53,759 nucleotides of DNA, from positions 1 to 53,759 of the forward strand of contig NZ_POUA01000006.1 in NCBI RefSeq assembly GCF_003236385.1, read 5' to 3'. Source of the stretch: Spongiactinospora gelatinilytica. GTDB lineage: Bacteria; Actinomycetota; Actinomycetes; Streptosporangiales; Streptosporangiaceae. Below, piece by piece: positions 34,901-44,189 of this stretch (its first letter is position 1; the number at the start of each line of letters is the position of its first letter). Made by a program: the position numbers and the translations under genes. The notes beneath the pieces are model-generated. The model saw only the letters and a program-made list of their open reading frames with translations, did no database searches and had not been told where the DNA came from.

Positions 34901-35074
34901 CTATGCGCCGGCTGAAGTGGTGCAGGTGCTCGGGCAGGTGGTGCCACAGTTGTCGTCCGTCATGGCGATCACTGCGTTCGCGTTCGGCCCGTGCTCGATG
35001 AACGTGATGTCCAACCTGAACAGGTCCGCGAGATCGGCATCGGAGCCCGTCAGACTCGGTGTCTGAGCAGCCAT
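34901..35074 (-). CDS. lanA: FxLD-family lanthipeptide precursor
   Basis: This 57-aa precursor peptide has AAGGAGGGAG before the ATG at 35074. The leader contains LADLFRLDITFIE, whose FRLD fits the FxLD box that gives the family its name. The C-terminal core ends TDDNCGTTCPSTCTTSAG plus Ala. It carries three Cys and several Ser/Thr that can form (methyl)lanthionines, next to Asp-Asp-Asn residues that are plausible targets for the isoaspartyl-type methyltransferase. It is the first gene of the operon lanA-lanB-lanC-methyltransferase-helical protein. A longer frame to 35191 lacks a ribosome site. Confidence 0.88.
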   Translation of the reverse strand: MAAQTPSLTGSDADLADLFRLDITFIEHGPNANAVIAMTDDNCGTTCPSTCTTSAGA

Positions 35075-35370
35075 GATCTCCCTCCTTCTGATCGTAGGGC
35101 CGGTCGGCAACGTGGCCTGGAGCGAGCAGGCCACCGTCAGCCCGCGAGCCCGGCGGCCTTGCGATGCTCGACCCCCCTGCCGGTGTGGCACGGAGGTGCC
35201 GCCGCAACGCCCTGCGGCAGCAGGAAGAGAACGGTGTGCTCACAGACACTCTCCAGGCACGGACCGTGGATGTCGCCGCTAGCGTGGCATGCGCGCCGCC
35301 CGAGGATCGAGGATGTTTCTAGAGATTTCTCGTGACTCAGCCTTATCCAGCGGCGCAGCGAAACATCGAG
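35075..35370. other. Promoter region of the lanthipeptide operon
   Basis: About 300 bases separate the precursor start from the end of the XRE/DUF5753 gene. The stretch around 35310-35345 is AT-richer than its surroundings and is the likeliest promoter area for the leftward lanthipeptide operon. I cannot name clear -35/-10 boxes, and no gene is supported here. Confidence 0.4.
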
Positions 35371-36240
35371 CTACGAGTCTGCGTCATCATCGTCGGGCAG
35401 GCCCGCATGTAGGTCCTCCATCACCCCGGTGATGACCGCGCGAGCGTTCGCCCCGTAGGACGCGACCGAGGCCATGGCCCCGAACACCTTCCCATGCAGG
35501 TCGATCTCCTGATCCTGGGTCAAGGTCAACTCAGCCGAGAAGATCTCCACAAGGACCTGACGGTCGTCGAAGATCCAAAACCCGGAGCCCGGAGCGATCA
35601 CGAACGGCGCCTCGAACGGGATCACGCCCAGCCGGACATTGGGCAAGGTAGAGGCGGCGACCAATCGATCGAGCTGGGCCAGCATCAGCGCCGGCGGGCA
35701 GAGCCGATATCGCAGAACCGCCTCCGTGATCACAAAATGGAAGCGTTTGCGCTGGTCGTAGAGGATCTCCTGGCGGGCCAGCCGGGCACGAACCGCATCG
35801 TCGATGTCGTCGCCCAGGCCGAACACCGCGACGGCTTGGGCAAGGCGATGCCGGGCGTATCCCGCCGTCTGAAGCAGGCCGGGCACAAAGGCCGGCTCGA
35901 AGACGCGCAGCCGTGCGGACTTACGCTCCATCTCCGCCCAGGTGTTCTGATGGTGGCGGGCGCCCCCGCTGAGCAGCCGTTGCCACTCCGCGTGCGCCGA
36001 CTCCATGGCGCGCAGCATGGCCAGCGCCGATGCCGCATCCTGCTCGTCATCGCTCGTGGCGCTCACCCATGCGATGACGTCGCCCTCACTGGGAGTCTGC
36101 TTCCCGTTCTCCAGTTTGGAGATCTTGGAGGCAGGCCAGGAGAGACGTTCGGCAAGCTCCCGTCCTGTCAGGCCGGCGGAAGTGCGCAAGATGCGCAGCT
36201 TGGTGCCGAGCGCCTCTCTGGCCCGTTGGACGCTGGTCAC
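35371..36240 (-). CDS. XRE regulator with DUF5753 (Scr1-like) domain
   Basis: This 289-aa protein has an N-terminal HTH (LRILRTSAGLTGRELAERLS, WPASKISKLENGKQTPSEGD). The long DUF5753 domain includes VFEPAFVPGLLQTAGYARH and, later, VRLGVIPFEAPFVIAPGSGF and VEIFSAELTLTQDQEI. This is the standard layout of abundant actinomycete XRE regulators that act with a small partner protein. GTG 36240 has AAAGGAC before it. It is the last gene of a leftward trio with the 178-aa and 85-aa genes. Confidence 0.9.
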   Translation of the reverse strand: MTSVQRAREALGTKLRILRTSAGLTGRELAERLSWPASKISKLENGKQTPSEGDVIAWVSATSDDEQDAASALAMLRAMESAHAEWQRLLSGGARHHQNTWAEMERKSARLRVFEPAFVPGLLQTAGYARHRLAQAVAVFGLGDDIDDAVRARLARQEILYDQRKRFHFVITEAVLRYRLCPPALMLAQLDRLVAASTLPNVRLGVIPFEAPFVIAPGSGFWIFDDRQVLVEIFSAELTLTQDQEIDLHGKVFGAMASVASYGANARAVITGVMEDLHAGLPDDDDADS

Positions 36241-36250
36241 GCGTCCTTTT

Positions 36251-36787
36251 CTACTCAGGCGCCCTACTCCCTGCCAGACTTGCGAGAAATTGGTCCCGGG
36301 TGACCGCTCGATGCCAGGCATCGTCACGACCGGCCGCCAGCTCCGCGACAGTGGCCGGATCAGTGACGATCTCAGCGCCGAGCAGCACGTCATCGTCGTC
36401 GAATCGCAGCACAGCGGCCCACTTGGAGTCGAACAGCCAGTAGTCGTCCTGCGGCAGGCCTTGCGCTCGCGCTCGATCAAGGTAGCGGATGTCCTCACCG
36501 GCCTGGAGGGCGAACTGCGCGCACCACAGGCCGAAGCGTGAGTACTCCGACAACGGGACCGATACCACCCGTACCCGATGCACGAACTTCCGCTTGGCCG
36601 CATGCTCGGCCATCAGATCAAGCCAGGGCCTGTTCCAACCCAGGTCATCCGGCTCGCCGGCCAGGAACCGGCGAAGCGGCTCCTGCTCACCGGGAGAGTT
36701 GTAACGCTCCCGCGGTTCCAGCCGGAACGCCGTGCGCTCGAATGACCTGAACAGATCACCGAACGCCTCACCGGAGACCAGGGTCAA
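36251..36787 (-). CDS. DUF6879-like protein
   Basis: This 178-aa protein contains ERYNSPGEQEPLRRFLAG, KKFVHRV-type basic strand (KRKFVHRVRVVSVPLSEYSR), the central LQAGEDIRYLDRA and the C-terminal DYWLFDSKWAAVLRFDDDD. This combination is typical of the DUF6879 family found beside DUF5753 XRE regulators. Its start overlaps the stop of the 85-aa gene as ATGA, and its stop is 10 bp from the regulator start, so it acts in the same unit. Its biochemical role is unknown; a toxin-antitoxin-like or regulatory partnership is often suspected. Confidence 0.78.
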   Translation of the reverse strand: MTLVSGEAFGDLFRSFERTAFRLEPRERYNSPGEQEPLRRFLAGEPDDLGWNRPWLDLMAEHAAKRKFVHRVRVVSVPLSEYSRFGLWCAQFALQAGEDIRYLDRARAQGLPQDDYWLFDSKWAAVLRFDDDDVLLGAEIVTDPATVAELAAGRDDAWHRAVTRDQFLASLAGSRAPE

Positions 36788-37041
36788 CGCCCCTCCTTCG
36801 CCTTGTCCTCCGCGGTCGGCGTACTCGTCGCCTCGTCGTGGGCGGCGGGCGGCGTGTAGTACCGCAGCAACTCCAGCGGAATCTCGATGTCGGCTTCGCC
36901 CGCGGGCACCTCGCCGAGATCGGCGAGCGCCTGCGGGTCCGTGATCTGGTAGCCGCGCACCACGAGACTGTTCCGGTCCGTCGCGTAGAGGGTCGGCGAG
37001 CCGCCGTTCTGCGAGGTCGAACCCAAGAAGGTGATCCTCAT
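36784..37041 (-). CDS. Small protein of the XRE/DUF6879 trio, 85 aa
   Basis: This protein starts MRITFLGSTSQNGGSPTLYA and continues TDRNSLVVRGYQIT, ending in a Thr/Glu/Lys-rich tail. Proteins with this sequence recur as the first gene before DUF6879 and XRE-DUF5753 genes in actinomycetes. GGAGG precedes the ATG at 37041; the frame to 37098 is not needed. Function is not known. It heads the three-gene leftward operon. Confidence 0.72.
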   Translation of the reverse strand: MRITFLGSTSQNGGSPTLYATDRNSLVVRGYQITDPQALADLGEVPAGEADIEIPLELLRYYTPPAAHDEATSTPTAEDKAKEGR

Positions 37042-37478
37042 GCCTGCCTCCGTGAAGAAGCTTTCGGGAACTTTCTCACACAGAGAACGACGCTCCAAGG
37101 GGCACGGTCAACCATCCATGCCGATTCGCTCTCGGCTCTCCTATGTATCTACCGGGGCACACAACTCGAACCAGAAAAGTGAGCCGCGCAGCGCGGGCCC
37201 GTCAGCTTCCGGGCCAAGGCTCACCACAGCACGGGAAACAGAGGCCGGCCTACCGGCCGATTCCGATGGCATCGTCGCCCAGAAGCACCTGCAGGGACGG
37301 CTAATACGCCCACTGACTCTATCCAGCGCCGATCCGGCTCCATGTCCACCGTGCAGGCCGTCCAGCACACGGTCCAACAATCAGCCGCCCATCAGACCAA
37401 CCCCAACGGAACCCCGGCACACCCAGCCGACCATGCATAGGCTGACCAGCGCAATCACAGCATCATCATGGAGTCTGC
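37042..37478. other. Divergent intergenic region
   Basis: About 440 bases separate the starts of the leftward trio and the rightward phosphotransferase-like gene, so promoters in both directions should lie here. A TTGACC on the minus strand (37106-37111 read in reverse) may be a -35 element for the trio. CCGCGC-A-GCGCGG at about 37182 is a tight palindrome. No gene is supported. Confidence 0.4.
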
Positions 37479-38429
37479 ATGCATGCCCCAGTACCGAGCA
37501 GGCTGCTGTCCGAACTCCGCACCGCGCTCGCCAGCGGCGACCAAGCCGGGATCGACACCGTGTGCGCGGCATGGGCCCTGCGCCCACTCACCGGAGGCCG
37601 GAACAACCATGTCTACCGCTGGACGAGCTCCGGCCAGGAGACCTGCATCAAGCTCTACAAGGTCGATGAACGACGCCAGGCAGACCGCGAATGGTCAGCC
37701 CTGACCCTCATGGCAGAAAACCGTATCGAACAGGTTCCCCTGCCACTCTGGCATGCCCCAGACCCCCAGCATCCGGCGATAGGCATGACCATGGTGCCCG
37801 GCACGCACCTGGACAGCACGGACGTCTCACAGCTCAAGGCCCTGGCCACCGCCCACACCTGCCTGCAACAGCTCCCCCTGCGCGGCCTGCTCGCCGAGAC
37901 CGACCGCATCGACTCCGCCGCGCACTACATCCACCGCCTGACCACCATCTGGCCGCGACAACTCGCCGATCACCACGACGACCCACTCACCGCCGACATG
38001 TTCCGCCTGCTCACCCAGTGGGACGCCTCCGGAGACCGGCAACTCCTGAGCGAACCCGCTGAGCCGGTCTTCTCCCGCAGAGACGCCAACCTGCTCAACT
38101 GGCTCTGGGACGACGGCACGATCGGCTGTGTCGACTTCGAGTTCGCCGGCCGCAGCGGCCCCGCCTTCGACGCCGCAGACCTGATCGAGCACATCAGTGC
38201 CAGAAGCGTCAGCGACGAGACCTGGGACACCCTCATACCCGAACTCGGAGTCGACCACTCGTCGATCAAACGCTTCCGTGCCGCCCAACGCACCACCGCC
38301 CTCCGATGGCTCGCCGTCCTCTGGAAACAACGCCATCGACGGAAGGTGGAATTCGCCGCCCAACTCACACGTGTCCGTGGGAGCAGAAGACCCTTACGAT
38401 GCCCGGTGGCGTCTGAAGGGGCCCTATGA
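37479..38429 (+). CDS. Aminoglycoside-phosphotransferase-like kinase, 3' end in IS debris
   Basis: This 316-aa kinase-fold protein has a nucleotide-loop region (LTGGRNNHVYRWTSSGQETC), an invariant-Lys strand (IKLYKVDE), the catalytic loop FSRRDANLLNWL with Asp and Asn kept, and the metal-binding VDFEFAGRSGPAFDAADLIE. It is probably active on a small molecule; the substrate is unknown. The last 20 or so residues overlap IS3-derived sequence, so the natural C-terminus may have been replaced. It has its own promoter region, divergent from the XRE trio. Confidence 0.75.
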   Translation: MHAPVPSRLLSELRTALASGDQAGIDTVCAAWALRPLTGGRNNHVYRWTSSGQETCIKLYKVDERRQADREWSALTLMAENRIEQVPLPLWHAPDPQHPAIGMTMVPGTHLDSTDVSQLKALATAHTCLQQLPLRGLLAETDRIDSAAHYIHRLTTIWPRQLADHHDDPLTADMFRLLTQWDASGDRQLLSEPAEPVFSRRDANLLNWLWDDGTIGCVDFEFAGRSGPAFDAADLIEHISARSVSDETWDTLIPELGVDHSSIKRFRAAQRTTALRWLAVLWKQRHRRKVEFAAQLTRVRGSRRPLRCPVASEGAL

Positions 38430-38479
38430 ACAGGCTCGGCGGCCCGGCCTCCTCCATCGCTGAGGTCATGTCACGTCGC

Positions 38480-39009
38480 ACGGGGGTGTAGCGCCTGCGG
38501 CCTTCGCAAGTTCTACTTCTCCTCGCGCAGAATCTGTTCTCGCGCTGCACCCGGGCCAGCTCGTCCTTGTCGGTGCTGGCCAGGCCGTCTTGGCGGCGGC
38601 CGTCATCCAGGTCGGCTTGGCGCACCCAGGTGTGGGCCGACTGCGTGGAGGGCTGGAACTCCTGAGCCGGCTCCTTCACGTCTGCCCGGCGCGTACCAGC
38701 TTCACCATCTGCCGGCGAAATCCGGCGGACCGTTGTTCGGCACAGTCGGCTCCTTCTTCCAGGAACCCGGGTTCCCCAGAGATCAGGTGTCCACCAAACC
38801 GGGTCAAATCCACTCGAAGATCGCGCCCAGGTCGGCCAGAACCGGCCCTCCAGCACCTCGCCCTTGATCGTGGCGAAGAACGACTCGGCCACCGCGTTGT
38901 CCCAGCGCTGCCCCCGCCGCCCGAGTGACAACCGCACCCCCGGCCGATCGGCCAAAGCAGCGAACGCGGCACTGGTGTACTGCTTGGATTCAAGGGGTCG
39001 TCGCAACAC
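38480..39009 (-). pseudogene. IS3-family transposase debris (two pieces)
   Basis: On the minus strand, 39009 to about 38850 reads KQYTSAAFAALADRP, then VRLSLGRRGQRWDNAVAESF and FATIKGEVLEGRFWPTW. This is the end of an IS3 OrfB integrase core (DNA-x-AESFFxxxKxE). After a break, about 38760 to 38510 reads as IS3 OrfA across frames (FRRQMVKLVRAGQT, then FQPSTQSAHTWVRQADLDDG and DELARVQREN). The order OrfB piece then OrfA piece is reversed relative to an intact IS, so two copies or a rearrangement are involved. No intact transposase remains. Confidence 0.7.
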
Positions 39010-39031
39010 TGCTGCCCTGCAGCAAGCTTAG

Positions 39032-39214
39032 GTGATCACTGAAGTCAACGGACTGCTCGCGACGCTGACGTCCCGTCCCTCGCCGACCGGCCACCATCTG
39101 TCGTCCGCCACTGTGGTGCGGATCCACGCCACCTTGCGGACCGCGCTGAACGCCGCGGCCTTCGAGCGGCACCGTCCGCTGGTCGTCCCGATAGAGGCGG
39201 TCGTACCGCCATGA
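39032..39214 (+). pseudogene. Integrase core-binding domain fragment
   Basis: An open stretch of 60 codons contains TGHHLSSATVVRIHATLRTA and LNAAAFERH. It matches the core-binding (SAM-like) domain of tyrosine integrases (LSPATVxRIHATLRxALNxA). The usual continuation into NPA and the catalytic domain is missing, replaced by IPIEAVVPP-like sequence and a stop. It is a relic that marks a former insertion point next to the IS3 debris. The remaining bases 39215-39515 hold no supported gene. Confidence 0.6.
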
Positions 39215-39515
39215 GCGGCGGCCTGCCGGAATCGTGGCGGTTCAAGGCGTCATCGGGGCCACTGCCAGAAGTGCCAGACACATGCGGCGCAACCAGCCCG
39301 GTTCGGGGTCTGACCGGATAGCGACTCGGCGCGCGGCCCTGAAGGCGGCTTGTTGATAGCGCCAGTGCAGAAAATGATCGCGAGATCACGCCAAGGTGCA
39401 TATGAAGCTCTCGATCGAGCTCGTCTCGTCGGTGGGGACCGGTACGGTGGCATCCGGTGTTGGACTGTGTGATGAACGGTCACACTCTGTTCGAGCTGCA
39501 AGGGAGTGATCGCAG

Positions 39516-41108
39516 GTGGCGAGCGGGCGTCTGGCTCTGTCCTGGGTCGGCAGAGACGAGTCCCTGCTGAACACGGCGGATGGCGGTTACGAGTGGGTAT
39601 CCCGCCAGGATCCCCGTGTCACCGAGATCCGCCTGCTGCGCGAGATTGGCAAGACTGGCGAGGTCACGGGAACGCCCTCGGATAATCTCCTCATTCAGGG
39701 CGACAACTACAGTGCACTACAGGCTCTCACCCGCACTCCGGAGTACAGTCGGGAATATCGAGGGAAGGTTAAACTCGTCTACATCGACCCTCCCTTCAAT
39801 ACCGGCCAGGCATTCGAGCACTATGACGACTCGCTTGAGCACTCGGTATGGCTGACGATGATGCGCGATAGACTACTTCTGATCCGCGAACTCTTGGCGC
39901 CCGGCGGATCAGTTTGGGTGCATCTGGACGACGCGGAGATGGCGTACTGTCGGGTACTCATGGATGAGATCTTTGGGCGGGGCAACTTCGTAGGAACCAT
40001 TGTCTGGCAGAAGATTCATGCCCGAAACAACTCGGCCCAGCATCTCTCGACGGTCCACGACTACCTACTTGTTTATGCCCGTTCCAAGAGTGACCTGGTC
40101 CTAAACCGTATCGATCGCACCGAGCTGAGCGACCAGGAGTTCTGGAATCCTGACGACGACCCTCGCGGCCCCTGGCGTAGATCCGATCTGACTGCCTCGC
40201 ACGCCTACGAAGACGGCCGCTATGAGGTGATAGGACCACATGGAGATGCATTTGCCCCACGCGGCAACCGGTGGTGGTCCTGCTCTCAGGAAACCTTTGA
40301 GGCACTGCGCGAAGACAACCGGCTGTGGTGGGGCAAAACCGGGCGGACTTTCCCGTTTAGAAAGCGATTTCAGTCGGAACTCGGGGGACTTGTCCCCACT
40401 ACTTTCTGGACGCATGACGAAGTGGGAGATAATCGCCAAGCCAAAGGCGAGGTGACGCGACTGTTCGACCGATCACGCATCTTCTCCACCCCGAAGCCTG
40501 AGGCGCTTCTTAAGCGCGTGATCGAGATTGCCAGCGATCGCGGCGACGTAGTCGTCGATGTCTTTGCGGGCTCAGGGACAACCCCGGCGGTCGCGCACAA
40601 GATGGGACGGCGCTGGATCGCTGCCGAACTGTCGACAGGGACAATGGAGACCTTCACCCGACCGCGCCTGGAGAAGGTCGTCTCGGGTGATGACCCAGGT
40701 GGAGTGACCAAGGCAGTCGGATGGGCGGGCGGCGGCGGATTCCGGAGTATGCATGTGGCTCCGTCCGCATTCGAGATCGCGAAGAATCGTGTCTTCCTTG
40801 CAGAATGGGCCCGAGGCGAAGATCTTGTCGCAGTCGTGGCCGCGCAGCTTGGCTTCACCTGCGACGGTATGGAGGTCGGGCCTTTCTGCGGACGTCGCGG
40901 ACGGGCGCGCTTGGCCGTCATCGATGGCGTGGTGGACGAAGTGGTGGCACGTGGGGTTCTTGGGCATCTGGACGAAGGCGAGCGCGTAGTGCTGGTGGGC
41001 AGAGGGGTCACCCCTGAAGCGGAGAGTCTCGTCAGCGAGTTGAGTCGTGGGTCAAGGGTGCTGAAGGCACCGCGTGACCTCGTGCGACGTGGGAGGGCAG
41101 TGCGGTGA
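39516..41108 (+). CDS. mod: Type III restriction-modification methyltransferase (Mod)
   Basis: This 530-aa adenine methyltransferase of the beta group has the catalytic motif IV DPPF at 91-94 (IDPPFNTG) and the SAM-binding motif I FAGSGT at 350-355 in the later position. That order is typical of Type III Mod and related enzymes. The region between, about residues 160-330, would contain target recognition. The C-terminal 100 residues are less conserved. GTG 39516 is preceded by AAGGGAG. The stop overlaps the next start as GTGA, so it is coupled to the Res subunit and would protect host DNA and recognise the site. Confidence 0.88.
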   Translation: MASGRLALSWVGRDESLLNTADGGYEWVSRQDPRVTEIRLLREIGKTGEVTGTPSDNLLIQGDNYSALQALTRTPEYSREYRGKVKLVYIDPPFNTGQAFEHYDDSLEHSVWLTMMRDRLLLIRELLAPGGSVWVHLDDAEMAYCRVLMDEIFGRGNFVGTIVWQKIHARNNSAQHLSTVHDYLLVYARSKSDLVLNRIDRTELSDQEFWNPDDDPRGPWRRSDLTASHAYEDGRYEVIGPHGDAFAPRGNRWWSCSQETFEALREDNRLWWGKTGRTFPFRKRFQSELGGLVPTTFWTHDEVGDNRQAKGEVTRLFDRSRIFSTPKPEALLKRVIEIASDRGDVVVDVFAGSGTTPAVAHKMGRRWIAAELSTGTMETFTRPRLEKVVSGDDPGGVTKAVGWAGGGGFRSMHVAPSAFEIAKNRVFLAEWARGEDLVAVVAAQLGFTCDGMEVGPFCGRRGRARLAVIDGVVDEVVARGVLGHLDEGERVVLVGRGVTPEAESLVSELSRGSRVLKAPRDLVRRGRAVR

Positions 41109-43537
41109 CCTGGATCACCTATGATGCAGGGCTGGTGGATGACATTGCAGCCAGGCTCGACCTTCGGAAGCCCAACGCTGACGCCATCCGCGCCGTAGCC
41201 CAGACAATCGCTGACGGAAGCGGTCGGGAAGTGGTCTGCGACCTCGCTACCGGCGTAGGCAAGACCTATATTCTCACTGGCCTGGTGGACTACCTCTCAG
41301 CGCAAGGAGTCCGCAACATTCTCGTGGTCACACCAGGCACGACCATCCAGGACAAGACGGTGGCCAACTTCACGCCCGGTCACCCCAAGTATGTGGCTGG
41401 TAATGATGTCGAACCGCTAGTGATCACGTCAGAGAACTTCGCCCGTGGCCAGGTGGGTGATGCACTACACGACGAGACCGTCACTAAGCTGTTCGTTTTC
41501 AACGTCCAGCAGTTGATTCGGCCTAGCGACAAAACATCTCGCCGAGTCCGTGCCCAGGACGAGTTCATCGGAACTGGTCTGTATCAACATCTCCAAGGCG
41601 TGGACGACTTGGTGGTGATCGCTGACGAACACCACGTGTACAGCGCCAAAGCTAAGGCGTTTAATCAGGCGATCGACGACCTGGGCGCAAGAGCAGTGGT
41701 TGGTCTGACAGCAACGCCCGCTCCAGGGGTTGAGCCGATCTTCCGCTATTCCCTGGCTGAGGCCATCGCTGATGGGTACGTGAAGATTCCGGTGATCGTC
41801 TACCGCCCGGATGGGCGCAAGGACGAGCAAACCGTCCTGACCGACGCATGTCATCTTCTCCGAATCAAGGACGCTGCCTGGACCGCGTGGGCGGAAAGCC
41901 AGGGCAAGCTCCCTGTCCATCCCGTCCTCTTCGTGGTTTGCCGCGACATCTCCGATGCAGAGCGAGTCGCCGAACGGCTAACGGCCGATGACTTGTTTCC
42001 CGGCGAGGGACAGGTCCTGACCATCACCTCTCAGTCCAGCGAGGTCGCACTGCGTGCACTGGCCGGGGTAGAAGAGCCAGATTCGCCGGTCCGCGCCGTG
42101 GTTTCGGTGAACAAGCTAAAGGAGGGTTGGGACGTCAAGAACATTGGTGTCATCGTCGGCCTGCGTGCCCTTGCCTCCGAAACTCTTACCGAACAGGTCC
42201 TTGGACGCGGGCTGCGGCTTCCCTATGGGCGACGAGTCGGCACGCCGATGGTCGACTCGGTCGATCTGGTAGCACACGAGTCGTACAGGCAACTCCTGGC
42301 CAACAAGGAAGCTCTGTTGCAGAGGGTGCTGCCTGTTGGTGGTGGGGAGATAGACGACGGCCGTCCCCGCTCCGACCTCGGGACTAACCGGCCGAACGAC
42401 GACGACCAACCATCACAACAGGAAATGCTGAACTTCACCTCCCGTCCACGCCTCCTGGGCGACGACATTGTGGATGGTTCGCTGCTGCTGCAGGTGGAGT
42501 CGATGGACGATGCTATCGCCCAAGGTGAGCGCGACAGGAAGGCTGTCTCCACACTGCGCGCCAAGGTCGCAGGCGCACCAACAATTCGCTTCCCGCGACG
42601 GGAACAGGAAATCCTCCCCGTCCGGTTCTCCTTTAGCTATATCACCGACGCTGCTGCCCAAGCCGAGGGCCGTGCCTACGAACACGAGTTCAAGGTCACA
42701 CTCGCGCGCCAGGCCGTCGATGCGCAACGGGGCGTCGATGGCACGGTTGGCGTGAACCTCAAGGCAGCGGAGTCCGTGGACGCTACCCAAAAGCACATCT
42801 CTGTCGCCGAGCTCCGCGACGATCTATACGACCGGATCTGGAACAATGGTTACACCGAGGAGAGCCTGCCCGAATCCCGAGCAGCCGAGCGTGTAGTTCG
42901 CGAGTTTCTGAAAGGCGCCGGCGTCACAGCCGAGGATCAAGGGCATGAGTGGGGAGAGCTACGCGCCCGGCAAGCTGCCATCGCTCTCGGCAAGCTCGTC
43001 AAGGCCGCGTACGATAACCGTAAGCTCCAGCCTACGTACGCCTTCCGGCCCATCGACGTTCCGACGGTGCCACCACCGCCCATGCCGTCGAATGTTGTGA
43101 ATAAGTGGGCGAACTTCCGCAAAGACCTCTGGTACGAAGGGTGGGAACACTCCATCGAGCCAGTCGCTTCCTTCGATGCCAAGAGTACCGAGTATGCTTT
43201 GGCGCACCTGTTCGACTCATCCCCGAGTGTCCAATGGTGGCTACGCAACTACGATCCAGGTCCTATCTGGATCGAGCGAGACAACGGCAAGAAGTACTAC
43301 CCGGACTTCATCGTCTTGGACACGAACGAGACTCATTGGGTCGTCGAAGGCAAGGCTGACGATCGCGCCAACGACACCGAAGTACAGGACAAAAAGCGAG
43401 CAGCGGAAGACTGGGCCCGTTTTGTGCGAGACTATGCAGAGTTCGGCAACTGGCGATACATATTTGCAACAGAGAGCATCATCAAGAACGCGCGAGGTTC
43501 TTGGGAATCACTCATCGCACTCGCCAGACCCGAATGA
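41105..43537 (+). CDS. res: Type III restriction enzyme Res subunit (helicase-nuclease)
   Basis: This 810-aa protein has an SF2 helicase core. Walker A is ATGVGKT at 48-54, the DEAD-box-like motif II is DEHH at 174-177, motif III is GLTATPA, and later helicase segments are VSVNKLKEGWD and EQVLGRGLRLPYG. The C-terminal PD-(D/E)xK nuclease has PDF at 733-735 and EGK at 748-750 (YYPDFIVLD ... VVEGK). It would use ATP to translocate or switch state and cut unmodified DNA near the Mod site. It is translationally coupled to Mod and follows it in the usual order. Confidence 0.9.
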   Translation: MTWITYDAGLVDDIAARLDLRKPNADAIRAVAQTIADGSGREVVCDLATGVGKTYILTGLVDYLSAQGVRNILVVTPGTTIQDKTVANFTPGHPKYVAGNDVEPLVITSENFARGQVGDALHDETVTKLFVFNVQQLIRPSDKTSRRVRAQDEFIGTGLYQHLQGVDDLVVIADEHHVYSAKAKAFNQAIDDLGARAVVGLTATPAPGVEPIFRYSLAEAIADGYVKIPVIVYRPDGRKDEQTVLTDACHLLRIKDAAWTAWAESQGKLPVHPVLFVVCRDISDAERVAERLTADDLFPGEGQVLTITSQSSEVALRALAGVEEPDSPVRAVVSVNKLKEGWDVKNIGVIVGLRALASETLTEQVLGRGLRLPYGRRVGTPMVDSVDLVAHESYRQLLANKEALLQRVLPVGGGEIDDGRPRSDLGTNRPNDDDQPSQQEMLNFTSRPRLLGDDIVDGSLLLQVESMDDAIAQGERDRKAVSTLRAKVAGAPTIRFPRREQEILPVRFSFSYITDAAAQAEGRAYEHEFKVTLARQAVDAQRGVDGTVGVNLKAAESVDATQKHISVAELRDDLYDRIWNNGYTEESLPESRAAERVVREFLKGAGVTAEDQGHEWGELRARQAAIALGKLVKAAYDNRKLQPTYAFRPIDVPTVPPPPMPSNVVNKWANFRKDLWYEGWEHSIEPVASFDAKSTEYALAHLFDSSPSVQWWLRNYDPGPIWIERDNGKKYYPDFIVLDTNETHWVVEGKADDRANDTEVQDKKRAAEDWARFVRDYAEFGNWRYIFATESIIKNARGSWESLIALARPE

Positions 43538-43563
43538 AGGATGCACGCGAAATTCACATCACA

Positions 43564-43749
43564 TCACCTGGCCTTCGGGCGTCTCGGCCCTGCGGCTCGG
43601 CGGTACTCGTTGATCAGATCGTTGACGACCAGCCGTCGTTGTATTTGATCCGCGAGGTCGGCCTCCTCAGCCGGATCGTGCATGGGCTGTGCGCAGCCCG
43701 GGGCAGCAAGAACCGGGCAGCACAACCAGGACGCGCGCCAACGGAACAT
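43564..43749 (-). pseudogene. Possible transposase C-terminal tail
   Basis: The minus-strand frame ends with IQRRLVVNDLINEYRRAA, a pattern seen at the C-terminus of some actinomycete integrase-type transposases (xRRPVLxGLINEYxRAA). Nothing of the catalytic part remains nearby. The call is tentative and rests on this short tail. Confidence 0.3.
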
Positions 43750-43989
43750 TAGCGCGTGCCGTCGGCACCCCTTCTATCCCTGCGCCGTCAAACGCTCACG
43801 CCGTAGCAGCTCCCGTGAACGTCCCACTTCGGGCAAGGGAACGAGTTGTACTGAACCTTTTTTCATCCTTGGGCAGTTTCGTAGTTCTGGAGTACCGCGA
43901 TGGCCTTGCACAGGTTGTCGAACGGGGGTCAGGAACACCGGCGGCGCGGCCGGCCAGGCGCCTGAAGTGCGGGTGCTTGGTGTGTCGGC

Positions 43990-44170
43990 CTGGTTCAGTG
44001 TTTCGGGGTGGATCCAGGCCGGTTGCTCCCACCCTTCGACCGTGGCGTCGAGCAGACCGGTGTGGGGCAGCGCCTGTGCCGCCGCGGCGCACGGGAGGCG
44101 GAAGTACTCGATCAGGTCGGCGGTGGTGGCCACACCGTAGACGCAGGCGGCCTTGGTCAGCATCGCGATC
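43990..44170 (-). pseudogene. YcaQ-like winged-helix protein fragment
   Basis: The minus-strand translation contains ACVYGVATTADLIEYFRLP and GWEQPAWIHPETL. These resemble the winged-helix region of YcaQ/AlkZ-type DNA glycosylases (VYGVATxxDLxxYFRLP ... VEGWxxPAWxHP). Flanking sequence in the same frame is unrelated, so this is a fragment of an older gene rather than a functional one. Fragments of at least two other genes surround it. Confidence 0.5.
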
Positions 44171-44189
44171 AGGCTGTCGTGCTCGCTGG

